A stretch of 64,000 nt of DNA, taken from assembly GCF_025370935.1 (NCBI RefSeq), contig NC_133493.1, positions 8,101,084-8,165,083 of the forward strand, written 5' to 3'. Position 1 is the stretch's first letter. The number at the start of each line of letters is the position of its first letter. Source of the DNA: Choristoneura fumiferana. Lineage: Eukaryota > Arthropoda > Insecta > Lepidoptera > Tortricidae. Shown here in pieces: positions 8,176 through 21,430 of the stretch. Made by a program: the position numbers and the translations under genes. The notes beneath the pieces were generated by a model. The model worked only from the letters and a program-made list of their open reading frames with translations. It had not been told where the DNA came from and searched no databases.

Positions 8176-10205
8176 AAATAAACCTAGGTATATGGATCAA
8201 AAATCGATGGACGATCAAAAATATTTGTCTAATTAATAAAGTTTCGCCGACTTGATTGACTTGCAAAAGGGCCTGATTGACTTAACTTTACTGGAAATCA
8301 AAGGGTTAGCAGCTATATCTTTCAAATAATCAGCATAGCTATTCTATAATGATGCCACGGGAATCATTTCTAGATTTAATTTAGCTTTTAGAAACTAGTT
8401 TTAATTATTTTAGTTTAATTAATATTTAGGCCTACGTATCTATTTCAGTTTTCTGTTTCTGTTATTTTTTGTTGTTGTAGTTATCAAGTAACAATTACAA
8501 TTACATTAAATAACAAACAAGACTTTAAAATTGTACTTACTTTAATTTAATTTAATTGTTACTTGCTGTTGCTAACTCATACATTTTACTGAAGATTGAT
8601 GATTTGATAACAATTTCTATATTCTTGTCACGTTCCTCGAGCACCATTGTACTCGTATGCATCTTCACTATACCACGCGCCATATAAATCTGCCAAAAGT
8701 TCATTACTTAATATTCAGTTTTGACGCATTTTTGAGATACATTTTTTATACGACATCTTTACGTTACTCCCGGATTGTGTTCGAATCGCTTAACGGTATA
8801 GTGCCAATTCAATTATTGGAAATATACCTTTATAGTTTTTGTGGTACTAGTCGTGGCAATGAACTTTTAGGCAAAGTTAGGCGGGCGAAGGTATAGTACT
8901 TTCCATCTATGAAATATTTTTGTAACATCCGTAATTAAAGTTTCACTGGTGGTTTCACTAATAAGACGACGCGACGTGTCACGTCAAAGATAAACTTGAA
9001 GGAAAATATTAATTCAGTGTACAAAAGTAAAGTTTCATTTGTTCTTGTTCTTGGTTCTTCCTTCTTCGCTGGGAGATGAGAAAGGTAACTTGCTGCTTTT
9101 ACAAATGTTGTACATAAGTTTGGGCGAACATAAAGCTTAGGAAGTATGACAATGCGGTACTGAAATGTTTTGAAAAAGCTCTTGTTTTTGACAATATTTT
9201 GCAAAACATGTTAAATATTCTGAAATTTATCACGATAATAATAAAGCGTTACAAAAATAAAACCATATATCTAATAAATTTATCAATGTCTTTCGGGGAT
9301 CAACAGCCGATCTGATCTACCTTGCTCTTAATAAAATGTTAGAGCATCTGTGAGTTTTACGTTGGTGTTATCTCTGGGAAAACGCGTATTTTCTAGTTTT
9401 AGCCCGGGCAAAAATTGAGCGCCCAATAAATGATCTAAGCCATAGTCAAAATCTGACTCCAGAAATTTAAAGTCTACAAATTATTAATCACTATGACTTT
9501 CATCTTCACGAATATTGCCGAGAAATTATTATTAATAATATTAAAGTTAAATATTAAAAGACGTAGCTCTTTTGTTTTTTGTTTTGTTTTTCCATCCTTT
9601 CCTTTATAAATCTTACTAATATTTGATGATAATACAACAGCGAATGTGAGTGACAGCTTTACATTTAACGCATTCAATTTTGATTTACATTGCTGCTTGC
9701 TTGACTGATTTTAAGGGTTGCCAGAACTAGGTTATCTTTACAAATTGCTTGTACCAAAACTAGCTGGCCTAGTATGGATAGGGAATATGGCAACTGCACC
9801 AACACCATTGAATTGCTGGTGTTCTTTAATGAAATTTTTCGTCGCAGTCAGAAACAAAGACTATAACTTAGTTCCGGTTTTCAAAGGAAAGTGTCTTATT
9901 TAAATAAATCGTCAACAAGCTCCATTGTTTTAAGATTCTTAATAGCTCCTCTGGCTTTGTAACCATTTTGTACAGTTCTTAATGATCTAGCTTTGACGAC
10001 GCGACGTTTTCAGACAATGACTTCATGGCTTTCAAAATTTCAGGTGTTTCAGGATAATAATATCCTTTGGAATCTCTCAAAGACATTACGTAACCTTTGT
10101 TTTAGACGGATGTTATAGCCATTATCGTATTATTATGTATTTCTACTTGTATTTAATTATGAGTAAAATATGCGTAAGAGGGAGATTTCTTTTTTACTTT
10201 ATAGT
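8176..10205. other. unassigned AT-rich stretch
   Basis: Short frames (8657-8896 plus, 8935-9204 minus, 9718-9903 plus) lack domains or signal peptides. I see no repeat family I can name and no RNA gene. Confidence 0.45.
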
Positions 10206-10210
10206 ATACA

Positions 10211-10570
10211 ATCATCATCATTAGCCATTGAAAGTCCAGTGTTGGACATTAGGCTTCCCCCTATATACACCCAGTTGCTTTCATCCACCGTGAACCCGCA
10301 ACTTTAACCAGGTCATCCGCTCGTCTCGTTGGTGGAAGTCCTACGCTGCGCTTGCCGATCCGCGGTCTCCACTCGAGAACGTTTCGACCCCAACAGCCAT
10401 CTGTTCTCCGTGCTATATGGCCTACCCATTGTCACTTCAACGAGTTAATTCGCTTGGCTATGTCGTTGACCCTTGCTTTTTTTACGTATCTCCTCATTTC
10501 TGATTCGACCCCATAGAGAAACCCAAAGCATACGAGTAGCTATCTCCATAGCACGCTGAGCAACTTACGC
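10211..10570 (-). mobile_element. RTE-like LINE C-terminal coding end and 3-prime tail
   Basis: On the minus strand this reads as the end of an RTE-type reverse transcriptase (WVGHIARRTD, then WRPRIGKRSVG, then DDLVKVAGSRWM), followed by the terminal phrase and a GATGATGAT tail (10211-10221). Frames are broken towards the 5-prime side. It would have been the end of the pol protein of an autonomous LINE; only this 5-prime-truncated end survives. Confidence 0.75.
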
Positions 10571-11419
10571 TGAGCTAAAGAATCGGCAACATCTATGTAG
10601 TATATATGTCGATCTGTCTTTAAGGGAATACACACATATAATTAGTTCTGTGGGTGAAACTAAATAAAAGCCTGTAAAACTGTACAGTCTAATATTTACC
10701 GCCACCGAATAACCGCCCGGGACTCTTAACCCTTCCAAATTATTCAAATTATCCACGCTTTCCCTCCGTAACACACCCCTATCACTTAGATTACAAAAGT
10801 AAGGAATTGTAACCGACTAAATGATCCACATTAAGAAGTCTCAAGTCGTTATGAACAAGATTTGAATATTTTAATGCTGCCAGATTTATCTTGCTTAAAG
10901 TTTAATTTAAGTGGATCCGTGTGTCTGAATATTTTTTATTCGAAAGCTTTGGAGCTCTTTTTAAAATTGAATTTTGTGTTTTCGCGGTATACAGCGTTTT
11001 AGGATGTTTAATACATTGACAGGAGTAATATGGGGTGTTTTTATTTTCGTTGTAAGCTTTTGGGCGAGGTCGAAAGTTATTTGATATTTTTAAGACGATA
11101 AGCACGAATTGACCACATTTCTTTTTGAGTTTGATTAAAAAATAATCGAACTTATATCTTTTACTTATTAACCAATTAAAAATTACAGCATTACAATTAG
11201 AAAAAAAATGTGCTGTAAAATTCAGTTATACAAAAAAATACAATTTTTTTTATATATAATGTACATATTTTTTTACTAAGTTATTTTTTGGATAGTTTTT
11301 ATTTAAATTGTACATTCATTAATTTGTTTTAATGTGTGTTATTTAATAAAGTTAATTTACTACAAATTATGCTTAAAAAAACAAAAAGTTAAAATGCTTG
11401 TTTTTTATGCTTTCATGTT
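10571..11419. other. unassigned, very AT-rich toward the right
   Basis: 11110-11400 is mostly A/T with short homopolymers. No supported gene or repeat family. Confidence 0.45.
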
Positions 11420-11512
11420 AAGAGTACTCTGCGACCCCAGGTTCGAACCCATATATGCCTCTGCTTGACAGGCCACAGGTCAAACCTACGTAGTTCAGGT
11501 CACTAACCAGTA
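11420..11512 (-). mobile_element. SINE tRNA-like head fragment
   Basis: Contains a box-B-like GGTTCGAACCC and the phrase CTCTGCTTGACAGGC..GGTCAAACC, matching the head of family A at 281-335. Body lost. Confidence 0.5.
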
Positions 11513-12049
11513 ATTGTATTTTTTTAGACCCTTCAGTGCACTTGCGGCCCAAACTTGGCTGACTTTTAACCCGTGCCTGTCATCCTAAACATGAATTAAC
11601 GTAATTTAAAAATTAACATCGACAATGGAACTGAGTATTTACCTAGTATAATCATGAGAATTGGAACATTGGATTGAAATAAACTAAGCATAGTAATAAA
11701 TTAAAAGTAAACAAATAAGAACTCCAGTAAAGCACGGCGCATTCGCCGCGGCGCCTCCATTGAATCGTATAGGTCCGAGTAAACGTCTCACATAAATTGT
11801 ACTACGTCCGAGGCGGGGCGCTGGGGTACGGACAGGGTATTCGATACCGAAGTTAATTGAATTATAATGAAATTGTTAAAAAAAAGAGGCAAACCGAAGA
11901 GGACGTGGGACTACTTGGACGAATATCAAGTAGAGCGACAGGAGCATGCTCTCGACAGGAACAAATGACGAAAAAAAGGAGAGGGTTTCAATTCAATTCA
12001 ATTCCATATCGAAAATATCTCAATCTTAATAATCTCAATCTTGAGATAT

Positions 12050-12270
12050 GTATGCATAGGAAAAATTCGTGTCTAGATTCCTGTCCAGCAGTGGTGTAGG
12101 GGTTATAGCACGCAGCACGGAATGCTGATGACCTGGTTTCGATTCCCAGTGCTGGTCTCTTTTTTCTGGTTTTTCTGTGCATCCATGTCTCAGTTTGTTT
12201 GGATACCCGTAAAAGTAACAAATTTGGAGTTGAAATAAAAAATACAAAAATACTCCAAAAAACCAATCAA
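12050..12270 (+). mobile_element. SINE family B, full head plus 3-prime body
   Basis: A tRNA-like head (GTGGTGTAGGGGTTATAGCA, box B GGTTTCGATTCC at about 12134-12145) is followed by a body ending TGGAGTTGAAATAAAAAATA and ACTCCAAAAAACCAATC. The 5-prime leader (ATGTATGCA..GTCTAGATTC) is shared with the copy at 44866. No acceptor stem of tRNA quality, so it is not a tRNA gene. Confidence 0.7.
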
Positions 12271-12573
12271 TTCAATTCATTTATTGCTTGAAATCAATGT
12301 AAGTACATTTGTATATTATTACAATATAGTCCATTGTCCATAGGCATGCAATATAGGTACATTATTTTTTTCCCCAACAGTGACACATTAAAGGGCTAAA
12401 AAAAATACTAAAATTATTACAATTATGAATAAACGGCGAAATTGTCAAACCCACACCACTAATCACCACAACTTAAGAAGTGACATTTGACAAGTATTGG
12501 CAAGTAGCTAAAATTGATGTAATCAAATGATAGAAATAAGTGGTAGTCAGGAATAACTACTACTTATTCTGTC

Positions 12574-13010
12574 ATATCCATACTAATATTATAAATGCGA
12601 AAATGTGTGTGTTTGTATGTTTGTCCGTCTTTCACCTCGAAATGGAACGACAGAACAACGTGAGGGCAAAAGCTAGGAATATTATGAAACAACATGAATA
12701 CTAGCTTTTGCCCGCGAGTCCGCCCGCGTGGTATTCGGTTATCGCGCGCTGTTCCCTGGGATAAAAAGTAGCCTATGTCACTCTCGGGCCCATAAACTAT
12801 CTCTATGCCAAAAATCACTCAAACTCAAACTCAAACTCATTTATTTGCTTTGAAACAATACAAAATACTGAATCAGACCCTGTAAGGGCACTGCGATAAT
12901 GCTATTATTAAATTAACCTTGACGTCCTCAAGTCGATCCGTCGCTCCGTTACGGCGTGACAGACGGACAAACACACACACTTTCGCATTTATAATATTAG
13001 TATGGATTAG
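12574..13010. mobile_element. foldback element with terminal inverted repeats
   Basis: The left end (ATCCATACTAATATTATAAA and on to about 12638) is repeated inverted at about 12946-13010. The interior holds the common dispersed block with GGGATAAAAAGTAGCCTATG (12758-12777) and an inserted (TCAAAC)n-headed LINE tail at 12815. The end motif TTATAATATTAG recurs at 28520, 40772 and 42900 as the end of the same family. Confidence 0.65.
12815..12940 (-). mobile_element. LINE 3-prime end with (TCAAAC)n tail, nested
   Basis: Four TCAAAC units followed by ATTTATTTGCTTTGAAACAA. On the minus strand this is a LINE 3-prime UTR ending in a short tandem tail, sitting inside the foldback element. Confidence 0.5.
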
Positions 13011-14320
13011 TAACATGATAATTTGTTTGGAAAAACTATTGACCTACAATAACAGTACTTGAGAGATTCTCAACAAAAACAAATTATTAAGTACTCAACA
13101 ACCTCTCGCATGCAAAATACCTACTCTCCCAAGTTTGCCATACACTATTTAAGTAGGTAATACTACTTAGTGTGAAATATTAAAACTGTCCGCTCGAATG
13201 CACCTACAACACTAAGAGTAAATGTAAAAGAACGTTCACTAGTGGACTCACAATTTGTCTTGCAATACAGCCCCACTGCGACCGAGCGGAATGGACAAGT
13301 TGGCTACAAAAGGAATCGTTCAGTCCGAACATAGTACTTTGTGCAACTGGATATCGGTGTATTAGTCGCCGGATGAACTTTTTCTCTGGTTACTTCTTAA
13401 CCGACTTTTAAAAAGGTGTGTCTCCATTTGATTGTTTTTTTTTTTTCTGTGTGTTGAAATTCTCTCTAGGTCAACCGAATTTGATTACTCTTATTTTTAT
13501 TTGAAAGTTGATGCTTATGGTAGATGCTGATGTAGAAATTTGATTAAGCCAGTAATTTTTGAGCGATCTTTAATAATGCGAGCAGTTGACATTAACTACA
13601 ATACTTAGATTAGTTAACTAGTGAGAATAAAAATTACAGTAAAAAGTTGTATCGACTTCAAAATTGTTTATTAGTACAGTACCTTACCACAAGCCAGTGG
13701 GAGTCATAAAAGCCTAATAGATAGTATGTAGTTAAGGCAGACGAATTAGAAAAAGTCTGGAGGATTCGAAAATATTCACCGACACCGTTGTCAATATGAC
13801 TGGTAGGTACCGTATAGTAAGTGTAAAGAATGTTGCAATATAAAACGTAGAAGTGCTGAACTCGCGTCAAGTTTTTTTACATTCCTGGTCAGCCTATATT
13901 ATTTTAGTTACGAAATGCTCATTGCCACTATTACATTACATGAAGAACAAACGTTCTTCAACTTTCACTTTAGTGAACTAGTCAAAAAACTACAGAATTT
14001 TTAACATCCAAAAAGCTATCCGTCTTCGGACCCGGGAGAATACTTTACTCTATATTGTATTGACCTGCATCGAAGACAACAAAACTTTGAGCATAAATTG
14101 TCCGCCGTCCAAGTTCATCCGAAGGTTTAGCTGGATATCTTAGCTGTAAACTTTAGTTCCAGTGGAGCCAAGCAACTGATTAAAGCTAGTCGAGTGTGTT
14201 CCGAATGAATGCATCGCATCGTACAACTAATATCACGAATTTAAAAGTTATCGTGGTTCAGTGAAGTATTTGTTTGTAATGGATAAACTCGGAAACAGGC
14301 TAGGGGGCCTAGGGGGTTAG
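13011..14320. other. unassigned stretch
   Basis: No supported gene. The 70-codon minus-strand frame at 13658-13870 has no recognisable feature. A poly-T run lies at 13436-13446. Confidence 0.45.
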
Positions 14321-14326
14321 TCATTT

Positions 14327-14690
14327 TGGTCTAAAAAGCAGCTGGTCTACGTAGCAAATTAGCAATTGGTCTAAGTAGCAAGTAGTCCAAGAAGCAACTG
14401 GTCTAAGTAGCAACTTGTCTAAGTATCAGGTAGTCTAAAATTCTTTGGCTCAAAATCAACGGAGCTCCGCTTCGCGGAGTTCCTATTCCGCGTGGCTGAG
14501 GAGCTTCGCGCTTTGATGCAACTCTAACCTAACCTAACCTATGTACTTTCACGTTTTCGACAAAAACAGGTTAGGAGGACCAGTTGCTTTTTAGACCACT
14601 TGCTACTTAGACCAGTTGCTTCTTAGACCACTTGCTACTTAGACCAGTTGCTTTTTAGACCAGTTGCTACTTAGACCAGCCACTTTTATA
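14327..14690. repeat. palindromic minisatellite (foldback of GACCAGTTGCTACTTAGA units)
   Basis: The left arm (14327-14440) has about six degenerate copies of an 18-bp unit read as GGTCTAAGTAGCAACT. The right arm (14578-14690) has the same unit inverted. The centre holds a GC-rich palindrome (CTCCGCTTCGCGGAG, 14465-14479) and AACCTAACCTAACCT. Repeated units in both arms imply a transposon terminus of the minisatellite-TIR kind; no transposase frame is present. Confidence 0.8.
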
Positions 14691-17324
14691 CCCGACTGCC
14701 CGAAGGAGGGTTATGTTTTAAGACAAGATGATACTAAGTCCTAAAACGAATTACTTCTTGACAATGTAGGTACAGTCAACTATAAAGAGATGTATCCATG
14801 TTAATCTTACAAAATGATGTAACTTTTCGCATGCCATAATTAATTACTCTTGGTTGGTGATATTCGAGTAGCAACAAAACCTTATCATCATCGAATGTAC
14901 ACTAACTAAGCCTCTTTTACTATCAATGTTATATAATGACAAATATAAGCAAATGGTCAATGCTCCAAATAAAATAAAGCTAATTTAGCTAAGCGGAGGT
15001 ACGTAAATAACCACTACATTGCTATCAGTTTCCTGTCATTGGCTGACATAAAAATCGGGCCTACTCAAAAGTGTCTACATTTTATTCTCCCTTTTATGAC
15101 ACTTGACATTCAATCGCTCATACAAAATTAACTCAAAGAAATAAACCGCGTATTCAAAAGAAAGTTTATCGTCCATAAAGTGAGTCACTAACATCGTTAA
15201 ATTGGTAGGGAGGGATTTATTCTTGATAATACATTTTATGCGATTACTCTCTGAGATGAATTCGGATCGCGTATTTTATGAGTGTCCTTTTTTACACACT
15301 GCTGCGTCCTTTGACTTCTTTTGCTGTTTCTAATGTAAGAGTCACACTCTTGTCGATGGAGCCAATGAATATGTCTCCATTCTTCCTCCTCACAGCTGCT
15401 TATTTGAATCGTTAATATAGGATTCGATGGCCACTTTCTCTTTTATTTGGTTTGTACGGCTAAACTTTGGTATCCCTCTTTCTCGCTTTTCTTTTAATTT
15501 TTCTTATTAGGTGTTATATATAAACTCGCCCTGTTTGGCCGAACGACTTTTTTTTCTTTTTGATTTTCTATTTTTAATACTTTTTCTCCTTCTGCTTTTC
15601 AAAACTTCATTGTTGAATTTATACGTCCAGCTAATTATTTTCATTTTTCGCCAATATTACGTATCAATCTTCCAAGCTTTGCCTATCCCTTTGTGTTAAC
15701 GATCCTACACCACTAAAATCTTTTTTTTTTTTTATGTTACTTGTAATGCTAAAAAAAATATAACGCTTTGAAGGCAGACTAGGCTTAACATTAGCATTCT
15801 TTTCACGCAGTCCAATTTAGTTCACTTTATTCCTTTATCAAATCAAATCGATGTTACAATCAACTTTGAATCGATCTTGCTTTGGTTTTTACTCTTATGA
15901 TAATGTAGATGCTAAATTGTCACGGTTTTCAAAAACAATTTTGATACTGTTTTAAATAAATTTTATTGGTGGTTTCACACTTTCCGAAACAAAAGTGCGA
16001 ATCGTCCCGCTCATTTACTAAGCGAGTACCAAGAAATGGTACAATTGCACTGCGTCATTATCTCGGTAGGTGGGCATTTTTACCTTAAATGATACTTTTT
16101 TTTTAAATTATGTAATTCGGGGTTCTTTTCACTCAGAATCACGAGCACTATTGATGTCCTCAATTTTCCATAAAAATGTTATGTGTCCAATTTGTAACGA
16201 CCCATGTCTGAGTAAGACGAACCAAGAATTACCTAAATCTGAACAAAAAAATTAAAGCGTCATTTGAAGTGATAATATTCAGATGCAAACTGTATTTTAT
16301 AATGCTCTCTTTCCAGAATTATCAGATAGTTACTTACCAACCTATATGCCAGTGTGTAAGGTCATAAAGAATTTTGTTTATGTCCACCTTTTACTGCGAG
16401 CTTTTTGTAAAAGGGATACTCTGGGCTACTCTTACTTTGAGATGCGCATATTGGATTAGTTCACGAATTAATGTACCGGCACAGCGTAGTTTAGCTTTGT
16501 TCGCTTTTATTTCCGAACGGGACTTTTTAAAATCATTTGGAGGGTTAAGTAGCGTGATAGATTTTCGGATAACCTTTAGAAAAACGCGAATCAAGAACAA
16601 CTGTTTTTTATAACTATGGCTTCGTAAGCAGTGGGTCGTAGATCCGAGTCAAGGCTTGCACTCTGGATTTTTGTCATTTTGTGTGCGAAATTTGAAATTA
16701 TATTCGAAATTTAACATAAGCTCTATGGCGAGTTGGCGACGGATAATATATATGCAGAGGAAATCTACATACATCAGCGAAAAAGTTAAACGATTAGGTG
16801 TGAAGTTCCCAATTCACACAGATTGCATTGAGACGTATATTGGACGAGATGATAATGATAATAGCTTTATTGCTTGTAAGGAAGACATAACATTGGTACT
16901 TATTGTCACTTTTTCATCAACTTCTCTATCCCAAATCAAAATACTAATAACAACATTATTTACAACAACACGACAAACCCCAGTATTAACTGCGATCCGC
17001 CAAAACCACTTGGCAAGGCTGTTAAATTACAAAAGTAACGACAAAATGCAAATATTATAGCGTCACTATTTTATGCTGCAAGTTACGAGAGCTCGACGCA
17101 AAATTACAATTCTTAAACACAAAATTATAATTAAATATACCTACCATAAATTATTATCACAGCACAAACAAAGTACCTAAAACAAAGGAGATAAACTTTT
17201 TAAATTATTCATAATATAAAAACTAAACTAGAACTAACAATGGTGCATTTGCTCTGGCGAATGGGGTATATTCAGAGTGCGTACTCGTATGCGATGGAAT
17301 AGAGCTTACATTAGGAGGCCCTTA
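14691..17324. other. unassigned stretch
   Basis: The 134-codon frame at 16656-17060 and the overlapping 79/69-codon frames at 16374-16613 show no domain, signal or homology I recognise and could be chance. T-rich patch at 15545-15600. Confidence 0.4.
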
Positions 17325-17505
17325 AACTGGCCCACAAATAAAAATAAATACACGATAACTTAAACGAGTGGCTGACTTTCATCATCGTCATCATCATCTC
17401 AGCCGTAGGACGTCCACTGTTGGACATGACCTACCCCGGTATACCTCCAATTTCTTCGGTTGGAAGCGGCCTGAATTCACAGTGAACCCGCGACTTTAAC
17501 CATTT
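17325..17505 (-). mobile_element. RTE-like LINE 3-prime end joined to a second LINE tail
   Basis: 17381-17505 carries the minus-strand RTE end (CATCATC tail, CAGCCGTAGGACGTCCACTG, TTCTTCGGTTGGAAGCGGCC). The 45 bp before it (AAAAATAAATACACGATAAC) also precedes the RTE end at 22262, so the join is shared by two loci. Confidence 0.65.
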
Positions 17506-17993
17506 TAATCCATTTTAAGAAAAAAAAGGGATGAATGGGAATGGATGGGTCATAGTACTTGTGCAAGAATTATTTTCTTTTCTTTACAAATCTTGATGCT
17601 AAATAACAGTGACTGCACTTTTTCTGCTCTTACAAAAAGGATTTATCGCAATATTGGACTATTACAGAACGCATTTATATTCCAAAACTAAAATTGCCAG
17701 GCGTTCGTAACTTGCGCGCTTACATTCGGATAGTTAATGCAATAAATGACCACGAGTGTGCATCTTGCGTTATTTGGCACTGCCACTAAACTGGCACTAG
17801 TGTCCAGATTTATGTCCAGCTTGCTTTGGTGCCATTACTCTCAGACTAATTCGGAGATTGTTCGTAAATGGGATTTAATTAAGCAACTCACACTCTTTCA
17901 GTTTCTATTAAAGTATAATAATTTTGCAGACGAATGTTGGGTTTATTTTGAATGTATTGAAACAATTTACTGAGCAGAGAAATCGCTTCTAAT
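17506..17993. other. unassigned stretch
   Basis: One short frame at 17746-17973 without recognisable features. Nothing else seen. Confidence 0.4.
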
Positions 17994-18245
17994 TCGACGA
18001 CCGGATGGCTAAGTAGTTAGAGAACCTGACTACGAAGCTTGAGGTTCTGGGTTCGAATCCCGGCCGGGGCAGATATTTGTGTGAATAACACGAATGTTGG
18101 TTCTCGAGTCTTGGATGTTTAATATGTATTTATCTATATAAGTATGTTTATCCGTTGCCTAGTATCCATAGTACAAGCTTTGCTTAGTTTGGGACTAGGT
18201 CAAAATTGGTGTCAAGTGTCCCATGATATTTATTTATTTATTTAT
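17994..18245 (+). mobile_element. SINE family C, full-length copy
   Basis: The tRNA-like head has box A (TGGCTAAGTAGTTAGAG, about 18006-18022) and box B GGTTCGAATCC (18050-18060). A conserved body follows (AAGTATGTTTATCCGTTGCC, TTTGCTTAGTTTGGGACTAG), ending in an ATTT repeat tail. The second copy at 41203 is closely similar. Confidence 0.85.
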
Positions 18246-20597
18246 AGTTTTTTGAGAGGTCTCCTCAAGATTTACTATTTTTAAGGTGTTAAATTGTTTA
18301 AGCAAAACGTTTAAACAGTGAAGTTATTTATCACTAACTAGCGATTTACCATTCGGTCAATCATTAACTTTCCAGAAATAAACTACATCATTCTTAATCT
18401 GGATTTTATTAAATCATTAAAAACTGTTTCGGTTTTTATTAAGATTCTCTGAATTTTCGTGTAAATTTGTTTTGTGTAAAACATCTTATCTTACCGAGAG
18501 AAACATTGACAAAGTAAGCTAAAACATAACTATAAATCGTATAAACGATTTTACCACGTCCTCAAACAAAAAACATGAAAAAATATCAATAGTTTCCCCC
18601 TGTGCAAGTTTCCGATTCTCTTAATAAACAGACTGGATTCATATCGCGACGCAATTTCGGCTCACAGGTGTGAATATCATAATTCATAGTCGACTCAAGT
18701 GAAATCGGAGGAGTGGAAACCTGATTTACCGATGTGATATTCGGATCTTGTTGCCCTATGTTATTTGAGAACACTGAAAAGTACGTACTATTAAACAAAA
18801 AAAAACAAATATAAAATTTAAAGTATTTTGAAAAGCCCTCAAAAAGTGGGTTGGGTGAACGGTTAGATAGAACAATTATAGCGTAAGACTTGAATTTTTA
18901 AACTGGTGTGTAGTGCTTATGACCTAGACGAGAGCCACCATGCTTTGAGTTCTTTACCCATTGCATACTACATTCGGTTTTTATTCTTATTATTACTGTT
19001 ATTTGTAAGACACGAAAAGACCAACGATGATAAACTACTGCAATAGACATGCTAAAACTTACAATCTCGTAATGAAAACATCCCATCAAAAAAGGTTCAA
19101 ATCTTCTTGAAAGGATTGATCGTGTCAATAGAATTAACGGTCTTTGCGATACTTACAGAAACGAAAAGCTTTAATTCAGTAAACAAATTTCATCAAAACA
19201 CCATAATTAAATCAAACTAGAAGCTTTTTATCATCAACCCTTACCAGTTAACATAATAAACTTGTGTTTCTGGCGAAATTCAATCCTTGTTTTAATTAAT
19301 TTGATGACATGCAATTTCAGCGCCATTGTGCCATTTTAATACGATTTTCCGCAAAGACAACAGCGTCCAATCTCATTAACGTTGAATCAAAATATGAAAT
19401 GTCGCCAAAATTAGATAGGAGGCCATTTCCGATTGGGGGCTTCATTCGATCAGGACTTGTTGAATGTTTTGCAAAGACGGTTGTTTTATTAGTCTTCTTT
19501 TTACGAGGCCTTGGAGATTTTGTGCTGTTATGTTTGTTTATTTATCGGGCGAGAACTGAAATTTAATTTAAGTATTTTAAAGTAATCACATGCCGTCCGT
19601 TTAGACTTAGGTACTTAGTTGTTGTTGTTATAATAATTTGATTTGTTTTTCAAATACTAACTTTGATAATTAACAAGTTTTACTATTGAATAATATTCAC
19701 ATTGTAAACTTTACATTACAAACCATATTTTTCGAATCACATGAATACAAAGCCGGTACAATTCTTAGAAATTGCTACTGATTTATATTTTGGATGCCAA
19801 ATAGAGTGAAATAGCAATTTCCTCAACTTGGTTTTCTAGTTCTTCACGTCTCATTTCATATCGACCAACCTCGACTATATTGATTCTTTCAATAAAGTAA
19901 CTTACTTTACGTTGAGTTTCCGTCCGGACTACAATTACCTGCCCCGAAATGAACGAATATTGTTGCAGTTTCACAAAATGTGTTAAATTAAAATTGTATT
20001 GGAAATAAACTTTAAGAGACAACTACGAGTATATAATAACTATGTTTATACTAGCTTTTCTTAAAATTTCAATTTAATTAGAACCGAAAAATGGCAATGG
20101 CGGCCTCCCACAGATTTCCTTGATAAATATATCCATATATATCCCATATCGGCATATATGAAAAACAAATCTAACCTTTTTTATTTAAATTATTTTCTTA
20201 TTTTTCGATACGTTCTAACTTTGTAAAAATTATTTTAAGCTTTAATTCTTATGAAGTTCCAGGTAGTTCAAAGCATTTTATAAAATAGTTTCTATTACTA
20301 ACTCTTTCCAATAGTCACCAAGTAATACGGTTTCCCTGGTTGCATCCAAAGAACTAGGGCACTAGCAACATGAAAAGGTTAACTCGATTTTAAAAGCCTG
20401 ACCGCTGCAATGAAAACATGGTGGACCTGTGAGCAACATTGACTGTACACTTCATGGAAAGCAATGAGTGTCTATATTGATGATTGTTTAAATATAATCA
20501 TTTCTTGTAACAGGTAGGTCTTCAGAAGAACAACACTCATGAGAATGCCTTATATTAAAACCAGTCGTTATAAATAAAATCTATTTGAAAATAAGTA
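18246..20597. other. unassigned stretch
   Basis: Several frames of 67 to 85 codons (18586, 18898, 19309, 19783) lack features. No named repeat. Confidence 0.4.
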
Positions 20598-20940
20598 AGT
20601 ATAATAATAATAATAATAAAGCCTTTTATTTCCAAATACTTACAGGAGTTTCTATACTTATTTTTCTTTATAATTAGCAAGTTGTTAGTATTGTTAGTAA
20701 TTCCTTAGTTTATTTATTTGTGTTAGTACTAGTTTAGTAGTTCTCTGGGTGTAGGCCTCCTCCAGCTTGTTCCAAGTCTCCCTATCTTCCGCTTTTTTCA
20801 GCCAGTCTTGTCCAGCTGACTCCACTATGCCATCTGTCCATCTTTTATAGGGTCTGCCAGCTCTTCTTTTTCCATTGGGACCCTTCCATTTAGTTGTGAG
20901 TATTGTCCACCTTTTGTCCTTGTATCGAGCTAAGTAAATA
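20598..20940 (-). mobile_element. LINE 3-prime end with open C-terminal reverse-transcriptase coding remnant
   Basis: On the minus strand, about 60 codons read without a stop from about 20935 down to 20745: RWTILTTKWKGPNGKRRAG, then RPYKRWTDGIVESAGQDW, then EDRETWNKLEEAYTQ. This is the typical end of RTE-like LINE pol proteins. A short 3-prime UTR and an (ATT)n tail at 20605-20620 follow. Better preserved than most LINE pieces in this window. Confidence 0.8.
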
Positions 20941-20999
20941 AGTAAGTAAGCAATATGAAATGTTTACTTTTAAATCTGGACTGATATTTTGTATCCTTG

Positions 21000-21062
21000 T
21001 ATCTAATCTTGATTGTGTGTGTTTGCAGTACCAAATAAACGTTTTTATCTATCTATCTATAA
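21000..21062 (+). mobile_element. retroelement 3-prime end with (TATC)n tail
   Basis: AATAAACGTTTTTATCTATC followed by further TATC units. A polyadenylation-like AATAAA just before a simple tail is typical of a non-LTR element end. Confidence 0.45.
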
Positions 21063-21129
21063 GTAGACTGAAACAGGAAATTATATAAAAGTAAATGCCT
21101 ATACTGAGTCTGATTGTACCCCTAAACCC

Positions 21130-21430
21130 CTGGTGAATCGAATTGTTACTATTCAGCCTGGGTTGGTGTCTCACTGCTGTGCATAGGCCTCCCCCTATAT
21201 CCTCTATTCCACCCAGTCCAAAGCAGTCTGAGGCCAGTCGTCGAAGAATACATCCAGGTCATTCCACCATCTCCGTCTGGACCTACCCCACCGTCGCCAT
21301 CCGTCCTGTGGCACCCACTCTGTGGCATTTTAAGCCCACTGCAGTGATGCATTCGGCTGACGTGGCTGGCCCAGTCCTACTTCAACCTGGTAGTCTTTGC
21401 ACCTACATCAACAATACGTGTTTTAGTATA
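21130..21430 (-). mobile_element. unclassified dispersed repeat related to SINE/LINE tails
   Basis: GTCTCACTGCTGTGCATAGG at about 21169 is a variant of the conserved end of family A-type elements. The 96-codon plus-strand frame across it is a by-product. Confidence 0.45.

Noticed and set aside
14526..14542. Telomeric CCTAA repeat
   Set aside because: Only three units, in the centre of a foldback element; similar short runs at 50738 and 56137. Not a telomere or telomere insertion.
16656..17060. 134-codon reading frame as a gene
   Set aside because: No domain, signal peptide, repeat or plausible context; composition like the surrounding AT-rich DNA.
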